Below, in pieces: positions 31,130 to 40,213 of a stretch of 64,000 nucleotides of DNA (its first letter is position 1; each line of letters starts with the position of its first letter). Position numbers and translations under genes: made by a program. The stretch is from Leifsonia sp. TF02-11 (GTDB lineage: Bacteria > Actinomycetota > Actinomycetes > Actinomycetales > Microbacteriaceae): positions 186,001 through 250,000 of the forward strand of contig NZ_JAGEKP010000003.1 in NCBI RefSeq assembly GCF_017565305.1, in the 5' to 3' direction. The notes under the pieces were generated by a model. The model saw only the letters and a program-made list of their open reading frames with translations, did no database searches and was not told the origin of the DNA.

Positions 31130-32377
31130 TCAGAGCCGCCCGACGCGCGGCGAGAAGGTCTCGTCGAGCACCAGGCACGCGGCGCCGACGGCCGCGACGT
31201 CTTCACCGACCGCGGTGCCCTGGAGCAGCACCGGGTGCGTGAGGATGCTCATGTCGATCTCAGCCATCCTGGCCGGCAGCTGCTCGAGGAAGCCTCTCTC
31301 GACCCGCGACCACGACGGGCCGCCGAAGACCACACGGTCGATGTCGAGCAGCGCGGCGAGGTTCGAGAGGTAGAAGGCCGTGTTCCGGATGGACCGGTCC
31401 ATGATGGCCGCGGCGCGCTCGTCGCCGGCGTCGGCGGCAGCGGTCAGCTGGGTGAACAGCGTGTCCACCACCTCCACGTCGAGGTCGAGGTCGGTCCCGT
31501 CGACGACCGTCTCACCGCCGGGAGGCTTCAGCACGCCGGCCCAGAGCCCCTGCATGACCAAGCGCTGGGGACGCACGGACTCGCCCCAGCAGCCGCGGCG
31601 GCCGCACGCGCACAGCGCGCCACCGGGATCGACCAGGACGTGGCCGGCGTCGCCCGCGTTCTCGGTCGATCCGGTGTACACCTCGCCGTTCAGCACGAGC
31701 CCGATGCCCGCGCCGGTTCCGTAGTAGACGAACGCGTAGTCCTTGCTGGCTCCTGCCGGGTCGCGCCAGCGCTCGGCGACGGCCGCGCTGATCACATCCT
31801 TGGCGACCAGCGACGGCAACCCGGTCGCGCTGGTGAGCTCGTCGCGGAGGTGGAAGTCGTTCCAGCCCGGGATCAGCGGAGGCCGCACCACCACCCCGGT
31901 CTCCGCATCGATCGGTCCGGGGGCCGCGACGCCCACCCCGATGACCCTCGATGGATCCACGCCCGGCGTCGCGAGCACGGAGCCGATGGCTTCCAGGATC
32001 ACCGCCAGCGTCTCCTTCGCATCGCCGTCGGGAGGCGACGGCCGCCGGATGTGTTCGACGACCTCACCCTCGAGGTCGAGCAGCACGCAGGTGATCACGG
32101 TCGGGTCGAGGTGCACGCCGACGGCGTACGCGCCCGCCGGGTCAAGGCGCAGCAACGTGCGCGGCTTGCCCGGGCTGCCCTCGTTCTGCTTGCCGGCCTC
32201 CCGGATGAGACCCTGGGTGAGCAGCCGGCGCGTGACGTTGGTGACCGTCTGGGCGGAGAGGCCGGTGACGGAGGCGAGCTCGACCCGGCTCAGACCGCGT
32301 CCCGAGCGGCGCACCGCGTCGAGCACCACGGTCTCGTTGAACGCGGCGATCGCCGGGAGGTTCGCTCCCTTGGGCAC
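31130..32377 (-). CDS. ROK-family transcriptional repressor
   Basis: The 415-residue protein has an N-terminal winged helix (LSRVELASVTGLSAQTVTNVTRRLLTQGLI) and an ROK sugar-kinase-like domain with ATP-type loop GVGVAAPGPIDAETG, GTGAGIGLVLNGEVYTG, the zinc motif CACGRRGCWGE and the ENAGDAGHVLVDP catalytic-site segment. The GTG at 32377 is chosen because GGAGGAGGAGCC precedes it. It probably represses the downstream mannoside operon until sugar binds. Confidence 0.9.
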   Translation of the reverse strand: MPKGANLPAIAAFNETVVLDAVRRSGRGLSRVELASVTGLSAQTVTNVTRRLLTQGLIREAGKQNEGSPGKPRTLLRLDPAGAYAVGVHLDPTVITCVLLDLEGEVVEHIRRPSPPDGDAKETLAVILEAIGSVLATPGVDPSRVIGVGVAAPGPIDAETGVVVRPPLIPGWNDFHLRDELTSATGLPSLVAKDVISAAVAERWRDPAGASKDYAFVYYGTGAGIGLVLNGEVYTGSTENAGDAGHVLVDPGGALCACGRRGCWGESVRPQRLVMQGLWAGVLKPPGGETVVDGTDLDLDVEVVDTLFTQLTAAADAGDERAAAIMDRSIRNTAFYLSNLAALLDIDRVVFGGPSWSRVERGFLEQLPARMAEIDMSILTHPVLLQGTAVGEDVAAVGAACLVLDETFSPRVGRL

Positions 32378-32423
32378 GGCTCCTCCTCCGCGCGGGGCTT
32401 CGGGGCACCCGGCGCTTTCTCGT

Positions 32424-32429
32424 AATATA
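32424..32429 (-). promoter_or_regulatory. -10 box of the ROK gene
   Basis: TATATT on the minus strand lies 46 bases upstream of the GTG start in otherwise GC-rich DNA. No clear -35 box is visible. Confidence 0.4.
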
Positions 32430-32459
32430 CCCACGCGCCGGTCGGCTTCCGCGCGACGG

Positions 32460-33395
32460 TCAGCGGCGGACGGACGTCCGCTCACGCTCGGCGAGCAGTC
32501 CGGCCGCTGTCTCGCCCAGCAGCGAGCGCACGCGCAGCAGCCCGGGATCGGTCGCGGAGCCGGCCCGGATGACGGCGTAGTCGTTGCGAACGACCGGGGC
32601 CGCGAGCGGAATCAACCGCACGCCGTCGGGAACGTCGGCGACGGTCAGCTCGGGCACGAGCGCGACGCCGGCGCCGGCGCTGACGAGGGCGAGGAGGACG
32701 GCGAAGTCGGTCGCCTCCGCCACCGACCGCGGAGCGAAACCCGCGAGGCCGCAGGCCCGCTCGGTCATCTCGTAGCAGGTCCAGCGCCGGTGCGGCACGA
32801 CCCAGTCGTGGTCGGCGAACCGCCCGAGATCCGCCGGGCCATCGGTGACGACCGGGTCACTCGCCGGCACCGCGAGCCAGACCGGCTCGACCGCGATGAG
32901 CGTCGCGACGAAGCCGGGGCCGACCGTCTCCGCCATGTTCGAGTAGGCGTGGGTGAGGGCGATGTCCACCTCACCGGCGGCGAGCGCCGACAGCGCGTCG
33001 CGCGGCTCGAACTCGAGCAGCTCCATCCGGATCCCGAGACCGTCGTCCCCGCTCAGCGTCCGCCAGGCCTCGGCCACCACGGTGCGCGCGATCGACGGGA
33101 AGGCTCCCACGCGATAGGTTCCGACCGCGCCGTCGCGCAGGGCCGCCACCTCCAGCTCCGCGAGGGACAGGAGGTCGGAGACCGCGCCTCCGTGGGCGGC
33201 GAGCGTGCGGCCCGCCGCCGTGAGCGCAAGACCCCTGCCCCGGCGCTCGGTGAGCGGGAGGCCGAGCTCGCGTTCCAGGGCTGCCAGTTGCATCGACACG
33301 CCCGGCGGGGTCAGGTGCAGTTCTGCGGCGACGGCCGCGACCGTGCCGAGCCTGTCGAGTTCGGCCAGCATCCGGAGCTTTCTCGCGTCCAACAC
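32460..33395 (-). CDS. LysR-family transcriptional regulator
   Basis: The 311-residue protein has an N-terminal helix-turn-helix (LDARKLRMLAELDRLGTVAAVAAELHLTPPGVSMQLAALERELGLPL, in outline) and the periplasmic-binding-fold effector domain. The GTG at 33395 gives the usual LysR opening LDARKLRML. Another GTG at 33419 would add eight residues, and neither has a clear ribosome site. It is divergent from an EamA transporter that it probably controls. Confidence 0.88.
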   Translation of the reverse strand: MLDARKLRMLAELDRLGTVAAVAAELHLTPPGVSMQLAALERELGLPLTERRGRGLALTAAGRTLAAHGGAVSDLLSLAELEVAALRDGAVGTYRVGAFPSIARTVVAEAWRTLSGDDGLGIRMELLEFEPRDALSALAAGEVDIALTHAYSNMAETVGPGFVATLIAVEPVWLAVPASDPVVTDGPADLGRFADHDWVVPHRRWTCYEMTERACGLAGFAPRSVAEATDFAVLLALVSAGAGVALVPELTVADVPDGVRLIPLAAPVVRNDYAVIRAGSATDPGLLRVRSLLGETAAGLLAERERTSVRR

Positions 33396-33467
33396 ATCAT
33401 CGATTCTTACGTGTTCCACCAGACAAAGTAAATGGATTTTTCGAATGTACGCACTCAGGGTGGAAGC

Positions 33468-34391
33468 ATGAGCTCGGCGACCACTGCACGCGTCCGCATC
33501 GTCACAGCGGGGCTGCTCGTCGTGGTGCTGTGGGCCAGCGCCTTCCCGGCCATCCGCGCCGCAGCTCCCGCGCTCGGGCCGCTCGGACTGGCGCTCGTGC
33601 GCACGGCGATCGCCTGCCTCGCCCTGCTCGCCGTCGCACCGTTCGCCGGTGTGCGCCTCCCCGCCCGCCGCGACCTTCCGCTCATCGCGGCCTGCGGCGT
33701 GATCGGGATGGCGGCGTACCAGGTGCTCCTGACCGCCGGGGAGCTCACCGTGCCCGCGGGCACCGCAAGCCTCATCGTCGCCGCGGCCCCACTCGTGAGC
33801 GTGGCCATCGCGGCCGGTGCCTTCGGCGAGCGCCTCACCCCGCTCAAGCTGATCGGCGGCGGCGTCGCGCTCGGCGGCGTCGCGATCGTCTCCCTCGCAC
33901 GATCGGGTCTCACGCTGAGCGGAGCGGTCTGGCTGGTACTGGCGGCGATGGTGGTCCAGGGCATCTACCACCCGCTCACCAAGCCGCTCCTCCGCCGCTA
34001 CTCCGGGTTGGAGGTCGCCACGTACGCGATGGTCGCCGGCCTCATCCCGCTGCTGGCCGCGCTGCCGTGGTCGCTCCCTGCGCTGACCTCCGCCGGACCG
34101 GACGCCTGGCTCGGTGCCGCCTACCTCGGCCTGCTGCCCTCCGCCGCGGGGTTCGTGCTCTGGGGCTACGCCGTCGCGCGCCTGCCGATGGCCACCGCGA
34201 CCTCCCTGCTCTACCTCGTGTCGCCGGTCGCCGTGGGGATCGCGGCGGTCTGGCTCGGGGAGGTCCCGCAGCCCGCCGAACTGCTCGGCGGCGCCGTCGT
34301 GATCGCCGGTGTCGCGGTGATCGGACTCAGCCCGGCGCCCCGCGGGACCGCGCCGCCGGGGATCGCAGCCTCGGTCTCCACCCCGCGATGA
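33468..34391 (+). CDS. EamA/DMT-family metabolite exporter
   Basis: The 307-residue protein has ten predicted membrane helices in two EamA repeats, including LWASAFPAIRAAAPALGPLGLALVR and SAAGFVLWGYAVARLPMATATSLLYLVSPVAVGIAAVWLGE. It exports amino acids or related metabolites. AGGGTGGAAGC precedes the ATG at 33468; an ATG at 33432 lacks a ribosome site. It shares a 73-base gap with the divergent LysR gene. Confidence 0.9.
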   Translation: MSSATTARVRIVTAGLLVVVLWASAFPAIRAAAPALGPLGLALVRTAIACLALLAVAPFAGVRLPARRDLPLIAACGVIGMAAYQVLLTAGELTVPAGTASLIVAAAPLVSVAIAAGAFGERLTPLKLIGGGVALGGVAIVSLARSGLTLSGAVWLVLAAMVVQGIYHPLTKPLLRRYSGLEVATYAMVAGLIPLLAALPWSLPALTSAGPDAWLGAAYLGLLPSAAGFVLWGYAVARLPMATATSLLYLVSPVAVGIAAVWLGEVPQPAELLGGAVVIAGVAVIGLSPAPRGTAPPGIAASVSTPR

Positions 34392-34477
34392 CCAGGCGGA
34401 CGCGGACCTGAAGGACCTGGAGGAGAACCACCGCCGACGTGCACCGGCACCCCAGCCCGCGCCCAGCCTGGTGGGGC

Positions 34478-35677
34478 ATGGTGAGTCGCGTGGAGATCGT
34501 GGTCGACGTCGTGCTGCTGGTGCTCGCCGTCCTCGCGGTGGCCGCAGGCTGGAGCAACGGTGCCATCCGGGCCGCCGGTGCGCTGATCGGCCTCGGCGTC
34601 GGCCTGGCCCTCGGCCTCCTGCTCGCGCCGATGGTCGTCGATTGGATGGCCTCCTCCGGGCTCACCGGGGTCAGCCAGCGCTCCATCGTGGCCGCTGTCG
34701 TGCTGCTCGTCTGCGCCGCCGTCGTCTACGCGCTCGCAACCGCCGCCGCCTCGGTGATCGGCAAGGTGCTGCGGCGTGGGCCGATCCGCTGGGTCGACTC
34801 GCTGATCGGCGCCGTGCTCGGTTTCGTCACCTGGGCCGTCGTGGTCTGGCTCGTCGCGGGGTTCGCCATGGCGACCAGCCTTGCCACCGTCGTGCAGGCC
34901 GCCGACTCGTCCCGGGTGGTCTCCACCCTGAACAGCATCGCGCCGCTCCCCTCCTCGACGGTACTCGGCGCGGTCGACGATGCTCTGGCCGGCGCCGGCC
35001 TCCCGAAGGTGTTCGAGGGCGGGGAGTCGATCAAGAGCATCCAGCCGCCGGACTCCACCGTTCCCGCAGCGGTGGCGAATGCGCAGCAGTCCGTCGTGAC
35101 CGTGCTGGCCTCCAAGCCGGCCTGCGGCGTCGACTCCGAGGGCAGTGGGTGGATCGTGCAGCGCGGCCGTGTCGTCACGAACGCGCACGTCGTGGCCGGT
35201 GCATCGTCGATCGTCGTGCGCGAGTCCGGCGGCACCACCGTCGACCGGGCGACGCTCGTCGCGTTCGACCCCGAGCGCGATCTCGCCGTGCTCGACGTCA
35301 CCGATCTGAGCGCGCCAGCACTCGACATCGGGCAGGATCTCGGCGCCGGCGATCAGGCTTACGCGGCCGGCTACCCCGGTGACGGCCCGTTCACGATCAC
35401 TCCGCAGCGCGTCCGCGACCAGCTCACCGCCCGCGGCACCGACATCTACCAGAGCGGAACGGTCGAGCGGCAGATCTACTCGCTCCGCGGGTCGATCCGC
35501 CCCGGCAATTCCGGCGGCCCGCTGCTCGATCGGAGCGGCGATGTCGTCGGCGTGGTCTTCGCGCGCTCGACGGTCGACCCGGAGACCGGGTACGCACTCA
35601 CTCTCGAGGAGCTGCGTCCGGTGCTCGGCTCGGTCGGCCCCACGCCGATCAGTTCGGGAGCGTGCTCCGCGGGCTGA
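34478..35677 (+). CDS. CvpA-domain membrane serine protease (MarP-like)
   Basis: The 399-residue protein has four N-terminal membrane helices of the CvpA type (about residues 1-130) and an extracytoplasmic trypsin-like domain with catalytic H237 (TNAHVV), D268 (ERDLAVLDV) and S345 (GNSGGPL). Cysteines in KPACGVDSEG and SSGACSAG could form the disulfide that regulates MarP of Mycobacterium tuberculosis, an acid-resistance protease. GGTGGGG precedes the ATG. It is monocistronic between the EamA exporter and the oxidoreductase. Confidence 0.9.
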   Translation: MVSRVEIVVDVVLLVLAVLAVAAGWSNGAIRAAGALIGLGVGLALGLLLAPMVVDWMASSGLTGVSQRSIVAAVVLLVCAAVVYALATAAASVIGKVLRRGPIRWVDSLIGAVLGFVTWAVVVWLVAGFAMATSLATVVQAADSSRVVSTLNSIAPLPSSTVLGAVDDALAGAGLPKVFEGGESIKSIQPPDSTVPAAVANAQQSVVTVLASKPACGVDSEGSGWIVQRGRVVTNAHVVAGASSIVVRESGGTTVDRATLVAFDPERDLAVLDVTDLSAPALDIGQDLGAGDQAYAAGYPGDGPFTITPQRVRDQLTARGTDIYQSGTVERQIYSLRGSIRPGNSGGPLLDRSGDVVGVVFARSTVDPETGYALTLEELRPVLGSVGPTPISSGACSAG

Positions 35678-35710
35678 CGGACGGGCTTTCCACATGGTTG
35701 GCTAGGACGC

Positions 35711-36730
35711 ATGAAGGCTGTCAGCTATTCGTCCACCGGTGATTCCGACGTCCTCACGCTCGGCGAGCGCCCCGAACCTCACGCCGGCGCAGGCGAGGTG
35801 CGCGTGCGCATCCACGTCTCCGGCGTCAACCCGACCGACTGGAAGGCCCGTCAAGGCTCCGGCTCCGCGGAGCTCCCGCGCCCCCAGGTTCCGAACCAGG
35901 ACGGCGCCGGCGTCGTCGACGAGGTCGGCCCTGGCGTCTCCGGACTGACGCCCGGCGATCGGGTGTGGGTGTGGGACGCCGCCTATCAGCGACCGGACGG
36001 CACGGCACAGGAGCTGGTCGTGCTCCCGAGCGACCAGGTCGTCGCGCTCCCGGACGACGTGAGCTTCGACGTCGGAGCGTCGCTCGGCATCCCGGCCCTG
36101 ACTGCCCACCGCGCGCTCACGTCGTCCGAGTCGGTGCCGGCCGAGCTGGCCCCGGGCGTTCTCGACGGACTCACCGTGCTGGTCGCGGGCGGGGCGGGCG
36201 CCGTCGGCCACGCCGCCATCCAGCTCGCCGTCTGGGCGGGAGCGACGGTCATCGCGACCGTGAGCAGCCACGAGAAGGCCGAGCTCGCCCGTGCCGCAGG
36301 CGCGCATCACGTCGTGAACTATCGCGAGCCGGACACGGCGGAGGCCATCGGTGCGCTCGCGCCGCGCGGCGTCGACATCGTGGTGGAAGTGAACGTGAGC
36401 GCGAACGCCGAACTCGACACGAGGATCGCGGGCCGCAACGCCACCATCGCGAGCTACGCGGACGCGCCGGGGTCGGCCGAGGTCACGATCCCGATCCGCC
36501 CGTCGATGCAGAAGAACCTGCGTTGGCAGTTCCTCCTCACCTACACGGTGACGCCCGAGGCGAAGGCGGCCGCGGTCCGTGCCGTCGCCGCGGCGGCTGC
36601 GGCGGGTGCCCTTCCCGTCGGTGCGGAGCACGGCCTCCCGATCACGCGCTTCCCGCTCGAGCAGACGGCGGCCGCCCACGACGCCGTGAAGAACGGCATC
36701 GTGGGCAAGGTGCTCATCGACCTGACGTGA
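35711..36730 (+). CDS. Zinc-independent NADPH:quinone oxidoreductase (MDR family)
   Basis: The 339-residue medium-chain dehydrogenase has a GroES-like N-terminus (VSGVNPTDWKARQG, VPNQDGAGVVDEVG) and a Rossmann domain with VLVAGGAGAVGHAAIQLAVWAGATVIATVSS. It lacks the structural-zinc cysteines, as expected for quinone reductases such as QorA. It would reduce quinones or enones with NADPH. The end overlaps the converging MFS gene by 17 bases. Confidence 0.9.
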   Translation: MKAVSYSSTGDSDVLTLGERPEPHAGAGEVRVRIHVSGVNPTDWKARQGSGSAELPRPQVPNQDGAGVVDEVGPGVSGLTPGDRVWVWDAAYQRPDGTAQELVVLPSDQVVALPDDVSFDVGASLGIPALTAHRALTSSESVPAELAPGVLDGLTVLVAGGAGAVGHAAIQLAVWAGATVIATVSSHEKAELARAAGAHHVVNYREPDTAEAIGALAPRGVDIVVEVNVSANAELDTRIAGRNATIASYADAPGSAEVTIPIRPSMQKNLRWQFLLTYTVTPEAKAAAVRAVAAAAAAGALPVGAEHGLPITRFPLEQTAAAHDAVKNGIVGKVLIDLT

Positions 36731-38015
36731 CCGGTTCCGCCGGCGCGGCGGAGCGAGCGAGCCGCACGATCTGCACCACCATCGCGATCGCGGCGGCTGC
36801 GGCGATCGCGGCCGTGTATCCGAGGGCCGTCGGCAGCAGACCGATCGCGCCGATCAGCTCCCCGGCGGCGAGCGCGGGGATGCCGTAGGCCAGGTAGCTC
36901 ACGAGGAACACGCCGGCGAACAGCTCCGCGCGCTGGTCATTGGGGGCGAGCGGTGCGATGATCCGCAGCATCGCAGAGAATCCGGCGCCGAATCCCGCGC
37001 CCGCGACGACGGCGCCGGCGAACAGCACAGCGAGGATCCCGCCCGCGATGCCGACAGCTGCGAGCGCCACCCCGACCATAATGGCCGCCATCGACCACAC
37101 GGTGGTCGTGCGTGCCGGCGCCCGCGTGAGCAGGAGTCCCGCCACGGCGCCGACCGCGGGAGGAACGGCCACGATCGCACCGTTCAGGATCCCCGAGTCG
37201 AGGTGGAAGACGCCGTGCAGGATCGAGGGCGAGAGCCCGATGAACAGTCCGGCGAGCATCCAGGTCGCGACGAACAGCGGGAGGGCCGCGACGAACTCTC
37301 CGCGCGCGGCCCGCGGGATGAAGAGGCGCGGGGTGAGCGACCGCAGAGCGCCGGAACGCGGCGCGACGGTCTCGGGAGACGCGGCGACCACGACGATGCC
37401 GGCCACGAACAGCAGTGCGAGCGTCACGAAGACGAGGGTGGTCGGCTGGGCGGCGAACTGCACCGCGAGCCCGGTGAAGAATGCGCCGAGCGCGATACCG
37501 CCGACCGGGGCGGTGGATCCGATCGTCGCCCCGAGCTTCTTCTGGCGCTCGGGCGCCAGTTCGACCAGTGCGGCGGTGAAGGTGCTCATCGCCGCGCCCG
37601 TCGCGACGCCCTGCACGGAGCGGGCGGCGATGATGGCGCCGATGTCCTTCGAGAACAGGAACATCAGCATCGCAGCCGCCTGGAGAGCGAGCGCACCGAT
37701 CAGCACAGGACGCCGGCCGATGTGATCGGAGAGCGAGCCGGCCACCAGCAGTGTGATGAGGAGCGTGACCGCGTAGATCGCGAACGCGACGGTGAGCAGC
37801 CACGACGGGAATCCCCACTCCTGCTGGTAGAGCACGAAGAGCGGGCTGGGCGCCCCGACGGCGAGGGCGACCGCGACGAACGCGAGGGCTGTGCCCGTGA
37901 AGGCGGCGACAGGGCGGAGTCGGGCGGGGCGCAGGCGGCCCGGGCGGGACTGCGGCCGGGCGACGGCGATTCCACCGGTCGCGACGGACGGGCAAGCGTC
38001 TCCTGCAGTGGACAT
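36714..38015 (-). CDS. MFS transporter, multidrug-efflux type
   Basis: The 433-residue protein has twelve membrane helices and the MFS motif A variant GSLSDHIGRRPVLIG. It has a 35-residue cytoplasmic N-terminus. AGGAGG lies just before the ATG. It is divergent from a TetR gene across a gap that holds two identical operator-type palindromes, so TetR-controlled drug export is likely. Confidence 0.88.
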   Translation of the reverse strand: MSTAGDACPSVATGGIAVARPQSRPGRLRPARLRPVAAFTGTALAFVAVALAVGAPSPLFVLYQQEWGFPSWLLTVAFAIYAVTLLITLLVAGSLSDHIGRRPVLIGALALQAAAMLMFLFSKDIGAIIAARSVQGVATGAAMSTFTAALVELAPERQKKLGATIGSTAPVGGIALGAFFTGLAVQFAAQPTTLVFVTLALLFVAGIVVVAASPETVAPRSGALRSLTPRLFIPRAARGEFVAALPLFVATWMLAGLFIGLSPSILHGVFHLDSGILNGAIVAVPPAVGAVAGLLLTRAPARTTTVWSMAAIMVGVALAAVGIAGGILAVLFAGAVVAGAGFGAGFSAMLRIIAPLAPNDQRAELFAGVFLVSYLAYGIPALAAGELIGAIGLLPTALGYTAAIAAAAAIAMVVQIVRLARSAAPAEPVTSGR

Positions 38016-38027
38016 CTGAGCCTCCTA

Positions 38028-38047
38028 AAAGCAAAAATAGTTGCTTT
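38028..38047. promoter_or_regulatory. TetR operator copy 1
   Basis: AAAGCAA-N6-TTGCTTT with spacer AAATAG, placed over the MFS ribosome-site side of the gap. It is identical in both arms to the copy at 38075, 47 bases away. Confidence 0.75.
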
Positions 38048-38074
38048 AATGGACTATAGGGTGGGATCTGTCAA

Positions 38075-38094
38075 AAAGCAACAAGATTTGCTTT
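38075..38094. promoter_or_regulatory. TetR operator copy 2
   Basis: AAAGCAA-N6-TTGCTTT with spacer CAAGAT. Its right end touches the TAAGCT -10 box (38094-38099) that lies 6 bases before the tetR ATG, so bound repressor would block its own promoter. Confidence 0.75.
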
Positions 38095-38105
38095 AAGCTA
38101 TTCCC

Positions 38106-38708
38106 ATGTCTACGACCACACCGTCGAAGCGGACGGGCGGACGCAGCGCCGCGGTCATCCACAGCGTGCGCACCGCCGTCGAAGAGCTCGTCAAAGAAAA
38201 GGGCAGCGAGCGCGTCACCGTGCCGATGATCGCCGAACGCGCCGGCGTCAACCCCACCAGCATCTACCGCCGCTGGGGCGACCTGCCCACACTGCTCAAC
38301 GACATCGCCACGTACCACCTCGACCCCGATCGCCCGCTCGCAGAGCGCGGCGATCTTCGTGACGACCTCAGCGACTGGGCGAGCGGAATCGTCACGCACT
38401 TCCGCAAGCCGGTCAATGCAGCCCTGCTCCGCGGCGGAGCCGGAGCGGCGGGAGAGCGCGCGTCGGACTGCCTGCGCAACCGGCGCACCGAGGCGGCGCA
38501 GCTGCTGGCACGGCACCCCGAGACCGCCGTCACCGAAGACGACGTCATGGACGTGGTGATCGCGCCGATCATCAACCGCGTCATCTTCCAGCCGTGGACG
38601 CTCGGCGACAGCACGGCGGACGACATGGTGGCCCGGCTGTTCCGGGCGGGCGCCGGGTCGGCCGATGAGGAGACCCGCCGGGGTGCGGCGTCGGGAGATA
38701 CGCCCTAG
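38106..38708 (+). CDS. TetR-family transcriptional regulator
   Basis: The 200-residue protein has the TetR helix-turn-helix (VTVPMIAERAGVNPTSIYRRWGDLPTLLNDI) and a C-terminal ligand domain of the TetR_C_16 kind. The start is probably leaderless (TAAGCT 6 bases upstream). It most likely represses itself and the divergent MFS exporter through the two palindromes between them. Confidence 0.9.
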   Translation: MSTTTPSKRTGGRSAAVIHSVRTAVEELVKEKGSERVTVPMIAERAGVNPTSIYRRWGDLPTLLNDIATYHLDPDRPLAERGDLRDDLSDWASGIVTHFRKPVNAALLRGGAGAAGERASDCLRNRRTEAAQLLARHPETAVTEDDVMDVVIAPIINRVIFQPWTLGDSTADDMVARLFRAGAGSADEETRRGAASGDTP

Positions 38709-38717
38709 TCTCGACAG

Positions 38718-39458
38718 ATGTCCAGCACCCGTACCGCCCCCGAGCGCGCGGCCGCTCGCTCCGGTTGGGCCGTCGGCATCGCGACGGCGCTCTACGGGAT
38801 CTCCTTCGGAGCGCTCGCGACCGCCTCCGGACTCGATGTCTGGCAGGCCTGTGTCCTCAGCCTGGTGATGTTCAGCGGTGGGTCCCAGTTCGCGCTCATC
38901 GGCGTCCTCGCCTCCGGCGGCGTCGCGGCGGGCGGGACGGCGATCGCCGGCGCTGCCCTCCTCGGAATCCGCAACTCGTTCTATGCGCTGCGACTGTCGC
39001 GCATCATCGGTCCCGGCTTCTGGAGGCGCGCAGCCGCGACCCAGCTCACGATCGACGAATCGACGGCCGTCGCCACCGCCCAGACCGAACCGCGCGCGCA
39101 GCGCATCGGCTTCTGGGTCACGGGTCTCGTCATCTACATCGGGTGGAACATCATGACGCTCGCCGGCGCTCTGCTCGGCAACCTGATCGGCGACGTCAAG
39201 GCATACGGCCTCGACGCGGCCGCCGCCGCGGCGTTCCTCGGACTCCTCTGGCCGAGGCTCCGAGCCCGCCAGACCCAGGCGGTCGCCGTCGCGGCCGGGT
39301 TCGTCGCCACACTGCTGACCCCGTTCCTGATGCCCGGGCTCCCGGTCCTTGCCGCCGCAGTGGTCGCGATCGTCTTCGGCGCACTCAACCTCTTCGGCAC
39401 GCGCGACGACGGACGGCATCCCGATCCCATCCCGATGGAACGGGAGGTCGAGCCGTGA
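38718..39458 (+). CDS. azlC: AzlC-family branched-chain amino acid exporter, large subunit
   Basis: The 246-residue protein has about seven membrane helices and the AzlC motifs ALYGISFGALATASGLDVWQACVLSLVMFSGGSQFA and LLGIRNSFYALRLS. With AzlD it exports branched-chain amino acids. A TAGTCT box 6 bases before the ATG suggests a leaderless transcript starting in the 9-base gap after tetR. The stop overlaps azlD (GTGA). Confidence 0.92.
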   Translation: MSSTRTAPERAAARSGWAVGIATALYGISFGALATASGLDVWQACVLSLVMFSGGSQFALIGVLASGGVAAGGTAIAGAALLGIRNSFYALRLSRIIGPGFWRRAAATQLTIDESTAVATAQTEPRAQRIGFWVTGLVIYIGWNIMTLAGALLGNLIGDVKAYGLDAAAAAAFLGLLWPRLRARQTQAVAVAAGFVATLLTPFLMPGLPVLAAAVVAIVFGALNLFGTRDDGRHPDPIPMEREVEP

Positions 39459-39760
39459 CGACCTGGAACATCATCCTGCTCGCGTCCATCGCCGTACTCG
39501 CACTCAAGGCGGTGGGCTGGCTGGTCCCGCCCAAGGCGCTGGATCATCCGACGGTCGCGCGCACGAGCGACCTGCTCACGGCAGCCCTGCTCGCAGCGCT
39601 GATCTGCGTGCAGACCTTCGGGGCCGGTCAGTCGCTTCAGCTGGATGCCCGGCTTCCCGCCATCGCCATCGCTGCGGGACTCTACGCCCTGCGCGTTCCG
39701 TTCATCATCGTGGTCCCGGCGGCGGCCGCCGTCGCCGCGCTCATCCGCCTGCTGACCTGA
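39455..39760 (+). CDS. azlD: AzlD-family branched-chain amino acid exporter, small subunit
   Basis: The 101-residue protein has four membrane helices (WNIILLASIAVLALKAVGWLVP, DLLTAALLAALICVQTF, and a C-terminal hydrophobic pair). Length and topology fit AzlD. It is coupled to azlC by a 4-base overlap. Confidence 0.9.
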   Translation: MTTWNIILLASIAVLALKAVGWLVPPKALDHPTVARTSDLLTAALLAALICVQTFGAGQSLQLDARLPAIAIAAGLYALRVPFIIVVPAAAAVAALIRLLT

Positions 39761-39808
39761 GCCGCTCCCTCCGGCGGCGGTGTCGGCGGCTCTCCGTAAC
39801 GTGCTGAC

Positions 39809-40213
39809 GTGAGCGCACCCTGGCACCCCGTGGCGAACGCGCAGCCCACGGAGTGGCTGCTCAGCCAGGGTGCCCTCGGCACGCCGTATGCCGTCGTCCG
39901 GCGCTTCGCCTTCGGCGATGCCAACCGCCCCGACATCTGGTTCCGCGTGGTCACCTGGGCCCCGCGATCGGAGGGCAGAGAGCTGATCGGCTGGTGCCGC
40001 ACGTTGGAGGCCGCAGCGGCCGTCGCCTGGGATCACCGCTGCGCGGCGGAGTCCTGGCGCCACCACATGGCCAAGCGGCGTTCCGACACGGCCACGATGG
40101 CCGCCCAGCGCCCCAGCGCGGCCGAGCTGGTGCGCTTCTACCGTGCGGCGCTCGCGGCACAGGGTGCCCGCGCATTGCGTTCCCCGCCACCGAGGACGAC
40201 CATGGGGCGGTGA
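39809..40213 (+). CDS. Hypothetical protein, basic and tryptophan-rich
   Basis: I do not recognise this 134-residue protein. It has no signal peptide. The middle (IWFRVVTWAPRSEGRELIGWCRTLEAAAAVAWDHR) looks like a small alpha/beta domain and the end is helical and basic. The GTG at 39809 has TAACGT 6 bases upstream, a leaderless pattern. Its stop overlaps the DUF6328 gene by 4 bases. Confidence 0.7.
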   Translation: MSAPWHPVANAQPTEWLLSQGALGTPYAVVRRFAFGDANRPDIWFRVVTWAPRSEGRELIGWCRTLEAAAAVAWDHRCAAESWRHHMAKRRSDTATMAAQRPSAAELVRFYRAALAAQGARALRSPPPRTTMGR

